A stretch of 64,000 nt of DNA from Clarkia xantiana subsp. parviflora. Lineage: Eukaryota; Streptophyta; Magnoliopsida; Myrtales; Onagraceae. Both the position numbers and the translations under genes were made by a program. The stretch covers positions 18,086,763 to 18,150,762 of the forward strand of contig JAPTYO010000007.1 of NCBI GenBank assembly GCA_036873135.1, in the 5' to 3' direction. This document shows, one piece after another, positions 52,661 to 61,395 of this stretch; position 1 is the stretch's first letter; every line of letters begins with the position of its first letter. The notes under the pieces were generated by a model, which saw only the letters and a list, made by a program, of their open reading frames with translations, made no database searches and was not told the origin of the DNA.

Positions 52661-54282
52661 CCACCAGAACCCTTTGAATCACTAGCTGAATCACCTATGT
52701 CACTCTTCTTGGAGCCACCCTTTGCCATCCTTTCTCTTGTTTTAGTATAAGCCCTGCGTCTCCCTCTACTAGCACTCATAGCCCTATGTACGGTTTGCTC
52801 TAGTTGCAAGGGGCTATCCTCAAAACGTAACTTCTTTTGGCTACTTCCTATAATGTCAACTGAGTCATCTCCCCCATCAATAGCATCACCCTTTCTTTTG
52901 AATGAGAGTCGGCCCATTATTGGACTTAAGCCGGTTTGAGTAAAAGTCGTTTCTCCATTACTATTCAATTGATCATCATCATTTGGAGACTCTACGAAGT
53001 ACTCATCACAAGGTGTCGAACTTGGGAGCAAATTCTTTCGAATAATGATAGGCGGGTCAAGGGTAGCTTTGGGCACTATGGGTCTCCTAGGGTGAATGGT
53101 TGGTTTGTAGTTGAGGCCTCTACGTTTTTGTATCAATTTGGGAGCCTCCAAGGTATCGTTCAGACTTTGGTTAGATGGGGAATTGGTTTCCATCGGTTGG
53201 GGGGAAGGTAGATTGACAGGTATAATGGGAAAAAGGCTAACATTAGGGGACGGTGGGTAATATATGGTGGGAGTATCAGAGCTTAGGTGGGTTATAATGG
53301 GTGAGGGAGGGTTTAGGGAATAGGGCTTGTGAGCTTGTTGGCTTTGAGTTGGGTTAGGCGGGGGTTGTGATGATGGTTGCGATTGTGGTGGAATGTAGGT
53401 GGTAATAGCTCCCGATAGGATCGACGGCTCACTCAGCTCCTTTTTCTCCTTCATGATATCACTCCACCGTTTTGTTGGCTTCGACTCATCACTTCCTTGT
53501 TTAACCTTCCCGATGTATCTCCAGTTTAGATCCTTCCTTCGTGTACGTTCCACTTGGAGCCATGGACCATATTTGGGGTCTGATGGTTCAACCTCAGACA
53601 TAACCAATTCAAACTTGCATGCCCGTTCTGTATGTCCAAGTTTCCCGCATTGAAAGCAAAAATCCGGAAGACGCTCATAGCACACTCTTGCCCAACAAAG
53701 TGTTCCATTTTTCCTTGGATACCAAAATCCTGCAGTTAGAGGTTGTTTGGAATTGACCTCCACCTTAATCCGAAGATAAGGACACACACCCTCTCCTTCA
53801 CATGATTCATCCACATCAACCAAGTTACCAATGAATTCACCGATAGTTTTGGCATTAGCTCTACTCAATTTGCCCAACTCAAGTCCATGAATTTGAACCC
53901 AAAATTGTACTGAGCTAAAATTCATGTCCTCCAACCGGGAATCATTAGTCCAGCGTTTCAAAGATAAACAGTGCCCTTGAATTGCCCAAGGACTATGATC
54001 CATAATATCCTCATAATCAGACTCCTTAGCAAACTCAAATAAAACTATGTCACCTGTCAAATCCTTCATCTTAACTTCATCGTAACGCCCCCAAGCACGC
54101 TGCAGGATATTGTGTATAGCCGTAGTACGTATGGGTTTGTCGCATATCACCTTCCCTACACATCGCAACTCCTGATTAGGGCTTAAAGAGTCTTCCAAGT
54201 TCAAGACAGATTTCCCCAAGGTTGTTCTATCTTCCGCCCGGGGATGATCATGGCCCGACTGCTGCCCATGATGTCTATCCAT
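52630..54282 (-). CDS. LINE ORF1: nucleic-acid-binding protein, 550 aa
   Basis: Chaperone-like partner that packages LINE RNA. Residues about 35-190 match the DUF4283 type found in plant LINE ORF1 proteins (AWGRYDEVKMKDL, then SVQFWVQIHGLELG). A single CCHC knuckle follows: C209-x2-C212-x4-H217-x4-C222 (CFQCGKLGHTERAC). The C-terminal half is Pro/Ser-rich and probably disordered, with basic patches such as KRKGD and RGRRR. It is intact and ends 31 bp inside ORF2, an arrangement that suggests ORF2 is translated by re-initiation. Confidence 0.9.
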   Translation of the reverse strand: MDRHHGQQSGHDHPRAEDRTTLGKSVLNLEDSLSPNQELRCVGKVICDKPIRTTAIHNILQRAWGRYDEVKMKDLTGDIVLFEFAKESDYEDIMDHSPWAIQGHCLSLKRWTNDSRLEDMNFSSVQFWVQIHGLELGKLSRANAKTIGEFIGNLVDVDESCEGEGVCPYLRIKVEVNSKQPLTAGFWYPRKNGTLCWARVCYERLPDFCFQCGKLGHTERACKFELVMSEVEPSDPKYGPWLQVERTRRKDLNWRYIGKVKQGSDESKPTKRWSDIMKEKKELSEPSILSGAITTYIPPQSQPSSQPPPNPTQSQQAHKPYSLNPPSPIITHLSSDTPTIYYPPSPNVSLFPIIPVNLPSPQPMETNSPSNQSLNDTLEAPKLIQKRRGLNYKPTIHPRRPIVPKATLDPPIIIRKNLLPSSTPCDEYFVESPNDDDQLNSNGETTFTQTGLSPIMGRLSFKRKGDAIDGGDDSVDIIGSSQKKLRFEDSPLQLEQTVHRAMSASRGRRRAYTKTRERMAKGGSKKSDIGDSASDSKGSGGCPETATRDQ

Positions 54283-54702
54283 TCAGTCCAAGCCTGCAAA
54301 AAAACAGAAAACACGATTTAGGGTTTGAAGCAAATAGGGGACCTTGGTATATATGATCGGAGGCTAATAGAAACAATGATATAGTAATCAGACAAATAGC
54401 TATAAGAGAAAGAGAGGGGATTGAATCAAGAAAGGGTAGGATGATGATTTTTTTATAGTATGAAAATTAGGGTTTAGGCCGCCACAAAGATGGGAGTATC
54501 AAGGGTGATATTATGTCGTCCATCAGATCACCAGCTCCAAAGTGCAAGCGTGTAAGACAAACCGCTTCACGACAAATCACAATTGTCGAAGATTGATTCC
54601 CCCAACTTAATTGGAGAAGACGCCACTCAACGAGGAGGATGAAGATCCTTCACACCAGGAAGGAGACCGCATACACGGAAAAATTTTCATAGCACATAAT
54701 TT

Positions 54703-55466
54703 GTATAGAACAAATATTATTATAATTAATTATTCTCTAGAAATAAATAAGATATAGAAGTTTTTGCGAAAATACATATACATCTCACAAAAAATACAAG
54801 TCTTATATTTTTATTAGCTCACTCTACAAGAGATACCCCATAAAGTCATGCCGCCGATATTTTTCGCCGACCAAAGTCGCTGCAAAAGCGCCGCCGGTAT
54901 ATGTTTTATCGGTGAGATACATTACCGGTAAAAACTTACTAAAAAGTAATAAAATAATAATTATTACCGACGAATAATTTCGCCAGTAAAAAATACATTT
55001 GACCAACGGATTATTTCACTAGAAAAAAGAGGGCTAAACCGGTGAACTTTTAAGTCAGTAAAAGTAATATATTGTTAAGATTATTTTTAAACGGGCGAAA
55101 TGTTTTACCGACAAAAAGTGCAATATTTACCGGCGAGATAGTTCAAAACAAAGTGTTTAGAATGAGATGGGTGTTTTAACCACCAAATTGTTTCATATAT
55201 TCGAATTAATGAGTAAAGATTTTGGAAGTGAAAGATAATGAGTCGATATATACTTATATAATATAAATAAGTAAAACACAAGACAAATTTTATTATACTT
55301 TATTATTATTATTCTTGAGGAAATGAAAAGGATCCTCAGCAATTCTTATACTAAAACAAAATCGTACTACGAAAGAAAACAAGGTCCTATATATTAAATT
55401 AAGAAGATGAGCCCAGCTAGCTCAGGTGGTCCGACGACTGACAACGATCGATATATAACTATGAAA
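54703..55466. other. Intergenic region with a possible decayed CACTA-like element
   Basis: CACTCTACAAGAGATA near 54830 resembles a CACTA terminus with two extra bases. Up to about 55140 short CCGGTAAA/TTTACCGG and CGCCGGTA motifs recur in both orientations, like subterminal repeats. No right end or gene was found. Confidence 0.4.
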
Positions 55467-56501
55467 CTAGTTGCAGGTGACAATAAGGGGAGCACCACAG
55501 AGGCAGCGATTATGGAAGAATGAAGTGTAACCGAAGTTAGTCTGCAAATTCCCTCCTTGAGGAATGGGGCCACACAACCTGTTGTAACTGACATTCAAAG
55601 AATCCCATCTCAAATCTATCATCTCCTTAGGAAGGCTCCCGTAAATCTTATTGCGGCTTATATCCAGCTCGGTTAACATGGGGTTCAGTTGCAGTTGCGA
55701 CATGTTGAACTCCAACTTGTTCCGTGCAAATTTCATATAACTTGTAGTCTTGTTGCGGCCAAACAGCATCGATATGTCTCCACGAAGCCTGTTGTAAGAA
55801 AAATCAACGTGTTCGAAGTTAATAGCTCGGAACGAGGGAGGAATCTCACCGGAGAGCTTGTTGTGGGAGAGAATGAGGGAAGGGAAATCACGGGCTTTGA
55901 GCTTCACAAGCGATTCGGGGATTGTTCCGGTGAGTCGGTTCCCGGAAAGCTTAATGTAGTTCAGGGTCGGGATGTCTGAAAGAAAGTTCGGGATGTTCCC
56001 CTTGAGGTTGTTGAAGGATAAATCTAGTGCTTGGAGGTTTCGGAGCTTGGATAGAAAGCCGGGGATCGTTCCTTTTCGGTTGCAATTCGAGATTTCGAGG
56101 TTTTGGAGATTACGGAGCTTAGTGATGAAAAATGGGATTGGACCGGGGGAGAGGCTAGTGATGTTGCTCAAGGTTAACGAGGCGAGGTGAGTGAGATCGG
56201 CGATAGCATCGGGGATGGGGCCAGTGAAGTCAGCATCGAAGATGAAGAGGTTAGCTACATGGTAGTTGTCGGGGCCGTGGCAGTAGATGCTTTCCCAATC
56301 ACAGCAGTCGGTATTTGGCAACCATGAACGGTTGAGTGTGGAGCCGTTGAAGGCTTTCTTGATGTTTAGAAGCACTTTTTTTTCGTCTGGGTGGCACCGC
56401 TCAGTACTAGCCGATAATATTGGCTCCATGCCTAGAAGGGAAACAAATAACACCATGAACAAGCCCTTAATATTATTGGAACTAGACCAAGACAAAGTCA
56501 T
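55467..56501 (-). CDS. Polygalacturonase-inhibiting-protein-like LRR protein (copy 4)
   Basis: The fourth PGIP-type gene, intact and single-exon. I prefer the Met at 56501 (344 residues), which directly begins a signal peptide (GLFMVLFVSLLGMEPILSAS). An upstream in-frame Met at 56543 would add 14 residues before it. The N-terminal cap (RCHPDEKKVLL to DCCDWESIYC) precedes about ten LRRs of the plant extracellular type, and the C-terminal cap is RLCGPIPQ and NRCLCGAPL. It ends one codon after VTC, like its relatives. It differs from copies 1-3 across the repeats and its flanks are not obviously shared, so it is an older paralogue. Predicted apoplastic polygalacturonase inhibitor; target specificity unknown. 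Confidence 0.9.
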   Translation of the reverse strand: MTLSWSSSNNIKGLFMVLFVSLLGMEPILSASTERCHPDEKKVLLNIKKAFNGSTLNRSWLPNTDCCDWESIYCHGPDNYHVANLFIFDADFTGPIPDAIADLTHLASLTLSNITSLSPGPIPFFITKLRNLQNLEISNCNRKGTIPGFLSKLRNLQALDLSFNNLKGNIPNFLSDIPTLNYIKLSGNRLTGTIPESLVKLKARDFPSLILSHNKLSGEIPPSFRAINFEHVDFSYNRLRGDISMLFGRNKTTSYMKFARNKLEFNMSQLQLNPMLTELDISRNKIYGSLPKEMIDLRWDSLNVSYNRLCGPIPQGGNLQTNFGYTSFFHNRCLCGAPLIVTCN

Positions 56502-56543
56502 TTTTTGTATGATGTAAAAATGGGATATGGTGGAAGGAATCAA

Positions 56544-57692
56544 GATTGTGACTTTGAGTTTGGTAAGATTTTGTTTTGAGATAGATAGTCTGGTCTTGGT
56601 CTCTATTTGTAGACAAAGAAGAACTAGCTACACATTATTCTAGGTGGACGAAAAGAAAAACTTTCTAATTATCCATCGAGTACGAAATACATTAGATTTC
56701 AAGTGAGACATGTAAAACATCATGTGAAAAAAATACTTTATTATAACTAATAAATATCGGAATCTGCATATGGATTCTCTTCTCCTATTACTTATATAAT
56801 ATATATAGTAGGCGTACGTAAGTGCTTGTGATGCATACGCAGCGGTGAAAACTTTAATCAATCGCAAACAATATTTTCTATAATGTCTAATACCATGTGA
56901 AGCTATATTCAAGAACTTTACGGAATACAAAACTATTTTAAATAAGTTGACTTCATACAAATACGAAGACCACCACCCAAATTGCGGCGAAGTGTGGACT
57001 GATATAGGTTGAATTATCTCCACCTACAAAACAAGCGATCATTCTACTTGTATCGTGTATATTTAATGAATTTTAGATTAATTAAGGATTTTTAATTTAC
57101 ATAGTGCCAAAAAGCATTCGTTTTATCTATATTGAGTATATCAACTATCATCAATTAATCAAGCCAATTAATCAAGTAATGAAAGCGTACCTCTATTTAC
57201 ATATGAAAGGTCTAGTTATAACATGACTGACCAATCCAAGAATGAATAAAAAATTATGAAAATTGATTTGAGCAATATTGTAGGATATGATAAAATAATG
57301 ATGGTTTTTCATTGATTGAAAAATCCAGCTGTGGAGGCACGCCGCTTGTGCTAAAGTATTTTTGGCTAGAAATTAGTAAAAGTTTCGTTTTGTTGATGGG
57401 TGGTTACCGAAAATTTATTTTTTGTAACAAGGTTACCAAAGATTGTGACCTATGAGTGGTGATGTCATCTTCAGCTTTTATATGGTGTTACCAAATGTTG
57501 TGACTTTTAATTTGGTGGTGAAGCCATGTTCAAATTTTAATATGTAGTGTGTTACCAAATTTTGTGACATTTGGTGCGGGCTAAAGTTTCATTTGGCTGA
57601 TGGGTTACTAAAGAGGTTTTTTTTTTCTGTAACATGATTACCAAAAGTTACGACCTTTGGTGTTGACGTCTTCAATGGGGTGTTACCTAAAG
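56544..57692. other. Upstream region of copy 4 and short repeats
   Basis: No gene seen. Between about 57395 and 57690 a GTTACCAAA...TGTGACNTTTGGTG motif recurs four or more times at roughly 60-100-bp spacing, resembling the subterminal repeats of a DNA transposon. An adjoining T-run is the tail of the LINE fragment. Confidence 0.45.
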
Positions 57693-59465
57693 TTTTTTTT
57701 TTTTTTTTTTTCCACAAAAATTCATTCCATATCAAACAAAATATATAGCGTCAAGACGGATACATATACAAATCCAAAGCAAGTAAACATAACAGAGAGG
57801 GCGGGGGTGTGGACACTCAATTACTGATACACGGCATCTTCCTACACTAGACTGCTACCCAGTTCGCATACGCATTAGTGTTTTTCGGGATGGATGACCA
57901 ACGAACTTCACGGAAACCCCTGCATTTCTTCGTATGTTGAAAATCTACGCCTTGACCCTCCAGTTGAGACTTTCAGCGGGACCGGTGATGCCATCTATAG
58001 CCTACTTAGAATCTAACTCTATAATAACTCGGTTGCATCCTCGCCGTAACGCAAGATCGACCGCTGCACCAATTGCTTCCACTTCCACATCAAGACTAGA
58101 GCACTCTGGCACCAAAGACGAAAGACCCTCGACCAAGTCACCGCCCGAATCCCTCGCAACACAACCAATGCCACCCTCGACTGCCGCGTGCAACCATGAA
58201 CCATCACTATTGATCTTGTTGAAACCTGTCGGTGGTGGTGTCCATTGACCGGATCGCCCATTATGAGAAACAACCTTTGACAAAACCCCAGCAATTGTAC
58301 TTCACATCCCCATATACTCATTAAAATCTCGGAAGATCAACTCGACGGTCAAGGTGGGGTTCGGATTAGCATGATCATATAGTGTCATGCATCTCTCGTT
58401 CCAAATAAGCCAGCATGTGAGCCCGACAAGCGACCAACTTTCAGACCGTTGAGATTTGGACAGTTCCGGACCACCCCGAACAAATGCGACCCACTCATCG
58501 ACCTCCTTGACCCCTACAAGCTCCGGGCGAATAGCCAACACAGCGAACCAAACCAGTCTTGTCCAAGGGCACCCAAACAACATATGATCAATTGTCTCCG
58601 TACACATGCAGAAAGGACAATTCAGCTCCAAAATTATCCAACGCCTTGCCAATTTCACTCGGACCGCTAAAGCGTTCGCATGTAATTTCCACATGAAGGA
58701 CCGGACCTTCGGCAAAGCACCCATCAACCGTATGTCCTTCCACCGCAAGCCTGGCAGGTCGACCCGGTCTTCAACAATCACAGTATGCACCGCATCCCCG
58801 CCGCAAGTCAACTGGTGGTATACCGAACCAACATACAAAGATCCCGTCCGCGTGTAAGGCCTGCAAAATCTATCGGGAATGGAATCCATTGGAAGAGGAA
58901 CCCTCTCGATCAATGCTACATGTTCAGCCAAGAATTTCTGACCTAAGACCACTGGACACCATCGACGATCTTCTCCTATATAGTCACTCACCCGCGGCGT
59001 AGGCATATCGATCCTCGGATAGGGTAGTCGATAACTAGGTAACCCCGGAATCCAAGGGTCCTGAAAGATGCGAACAATATTACCATCAACTATTCTCCAA
59101 ATCATGTGTTCCATAACCACATCACAACCCGCCAAAAGGCTCGACCACGCCCACGAAGCCCTTGCCCCATTCACCGCATCCCTAAAATCATGTCTCGGGA
59201 AATAGAGACCCTTAAGCACATTAACCCAAAACACATCCGGCGATTGGATCACCCGTCACGCCATCTTCGAGAGTAGAGAGACATTAAACGTTTGAAATTA
59301 CTTGAAGCCGATTCCCCCACATGTCTTAGGTCTCGTTAGTGACGCCTAACTCTTCCAATGGACCTTCTGTTCCCCGCTATTTTGACCCCACCAGAAACGG
59401 GCAATTAGAGCATTAATTTCAGCACACCACATCTTCGGTCATAAAAAGAGATTCATAGCATAAAA
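57693..59465 (-). mobile_element. 5'-truncated L1-type LINE remnant
   Basis: A T run (57693-57711) marks the poly(A) tail of a minus-strand LINE. The rest encodes only the C-terminal third of ORF2, beginning near the NALIARFWWGQ motif at about 59420. 5' truncation is typical of LINE insertion. A different subfamily from the full-length LINE, since the RNase H sequences are distinct. Confidence 0.85.
58002..59440 (-). pseudogene. LINE ORF2 C-terminal fragment with stops and frameshift
   Basis: Remnant of a LINE polymerase gene. From about 59440 the translation follows the post-RT region (ARFWWGQ, then HWKS) with in-frame stops. It then runs openly through 59252-58302 with SWAWSSLL, RIFQDPWIPGLPSYRL and the zf-RVT cluster CPFCMCTETIDHMLFGC. 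A frame change near 58283-58302 leads into a partial RNase H domain (58283-58002) with NSDGSWLHAAVEGGIGCVAR and IIELDSK. The start of ORF2, the endonuclease and the RT core are missing. No activity is possible. Confidence 0.85.
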
Positions 59466-60497
59466 ACTTCCTTACAAATAAAGTTATATGTCCCTTACCA
59501 ATAACATAAAGCTTCACTAAAAATTCCTTGAAACATGGTTGAGTTTAATAAATTCAAATTTGCAAATTCAAATTCTACGTAACAAAAACTACTGAAATAC
59601 ACTAGAATAACTTAGCCATGTTCATATTCTACTGAAATCCATGTTCAAATTCTACGTAACAAAAACTACCGAAAGTTTGTAACGGATTTTCAAGGAAGTT
59701 TCTAGTCAAGCATTTTGTTAGGAGTAATTCCCTTACAAAAAATTTGAATAAAGTTATATGCTATGAATCTCTTTTTCGGTAATGTATTTCGGTAGTTCTG
59801 AATAAAAAGGGATTTTCACAATTTCCTTACAAATAAAGTTATATGTCCCTCACAAATAAATCTCTAACAAACGATTAGGATTTTGTTGTAGTGGGTTTAT
59901 TTATTTATTAGTGTCATCAACCATTTGGCTGATCATGCCTACATGTATTATAATGCATGTTAATAAGTTTATCGTATTAAACATACTAAATATGAACATG
60001 CATGATAAGTTTATTATTTTATTTGTGTTTACAAATACAAACACGATAAAATAATTCATGTATATTCATTTCGTGTTATATATCATGTTGTATTAAGTTA
60101 GTCAATTATACATATATGTACGAGATATCTATGTAAATAACAAAATATAACTCCACATAGTAAAATTCATAGTTACCGTAAGGATCAATATCCGTACATT
60201 TTTTTGTATTGTATATTTGTATATATAAAAAAAGATGTTGCTAAAAAGAGTTTAAAAAATTGTTAATATTTGGCACCTCACCTATTGAAGTGTTGATTAT
60301 GAGTATTACTCAATCCACCTAGTTAGAATGCTCATCTACACCCGAGCATGTGCCAGTCTAGTCACCTGGTATGTATGATTTTAATTAAGAGCATAGACAA
60401 TAGCGAACCCTTGACTCGACCAATTGAGTCATGATTGATAAACCATAAATATTCTATCGGCCAAGCCAAGAGACTCATATTTACATGGGCTCATACT
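59466..60497. other. Noncoding region with inverted and direct repeats
   Basis: AAAAAGAGATTCATAGCA (59443-59460) is repeated in inverse orientation at 59759-59776. CTTACAAATAAAGTTATATG occurs at 59470-59489 and again near 59826-59845. ACGTAACAAAAACTAC occurs twice between 59570 and 59670. TTTTGTTGTAGTG near 59890 looks like a CACTA-type end. The rest (59900-60497) is AT-rich, with no gene seen. Confidence 0.45.
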
Positions 60498-61345
60498 TGA
60501 TATGGTCTACCAGATAAGACGACTGATGGATACGTGCCCAATTCGAGTTCGTATTTATATTTTGGGCCTCGTAAACACGTCAAAATTACATCTCGGCTCG
60601 GAAAACGTCTCCCAAAGGATCAAAACGGTCCGGAAGTGCGTTACGCGCGTCCGGACAGGACCTCCGGATTGCGTAAAGCAATCCAGAGGTCCGGATTGCA
60701 TTTGCAACCCGGACGTCCGGGTTGCTTGCAATCCGGACCTCGCCGAATTGCCCAAATTCGACGAGGTTCGGATTGCATTGCGGGTATCGTGCGATTACCG
60801 TTTCCGCGATTACCGTTACGTGTAGAGAAGTCAAGTTCGCGCATTGCCAATATGGATGACGGTTACCGCTTGTTTGTGAACCGTCATCAAACCACTTTAA
60901 AACCGGGTCCGGTCCCAAGGAAGCCTATAAATAGGAGGCCTTGGCCACCCATTTTCACACATCCTCTCATTTGCCCAACTTTGGTATTTTGAGCTCTGAC
61001 TTCTCTCTAGAAATATTCTCTCTCTAGAAATTACTCTTTTAGCCCTATAGTGACTTAAGCTTCGGAGAGGGCTCCGCTAGCACCACCCCCCTCTTCGTGC
61101 TAGCACCGGTCCTTTGTGCAGGAATCGTCGCCCAGACATCCGGATTTGTGCACAGACCTCTGCCTTCCGAGACTCAGACGTCCCCCTGAGACACAACCGC
61201 ACTTTGAGACACAGACCTTTCCGGGAATCAACCGAACACTCGTCAGTGGCACAAACCTCTTTCAGACGAAGGGTTACAGCCCGAAAACCCGCACAACCAT
61301 ACGAACAAACGCGTCCCCATGACCCAGTTCATCCCGGACGCAACA
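60498..61345 (+). repeat. Left LTR of the second Gypsy element (start uncertain)
   Basis: Ends in CA directly before the primer site. A CCGGACGTCCGG-rich segment lies at about 60640-60740. The small frames inside it are not convincing genes. Confidence 0.6.
60925..60935 (+). promoter_or_regulatory. TATA box of the second Gypsy LTR
   Basis: CTATAAATAGG in the LTR, about 420 bp before its end, followed by a C/T-rich stretch. Confidence 0.55.
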
Positions 61346-61395
61346 TTGGCGCCGTCTACGTGATTCGAACAAGAAAGCTACCATACCGCAAAATT

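Larger units (their letters stand above)
48440..54685 (-). mobile_element. Full-length L1-type LINE, 6.2 kb, with 17-bp target duplication
   Basis: The element strand is minus: about 400 bp of 5' UTR (54685-54283), ORF1, an overlapping ORF2, a short 3' UTR, and a poly(A) tail seen as a T run ending at 48454. The direct repeat TTCATAGCACATAATTT occurs at 48423-48439 and 54686-54702. Both ORFs are open, so this copy may be recent and competent to transpose. Confidence 0.95.

Noticed and set aside
60502..60992. Cluster of overlapping frames on both strands in the second Gypsy LTR
   Set aside because: The GC-rich LTR segment lacks stops in several frames at once. None shows a domain.
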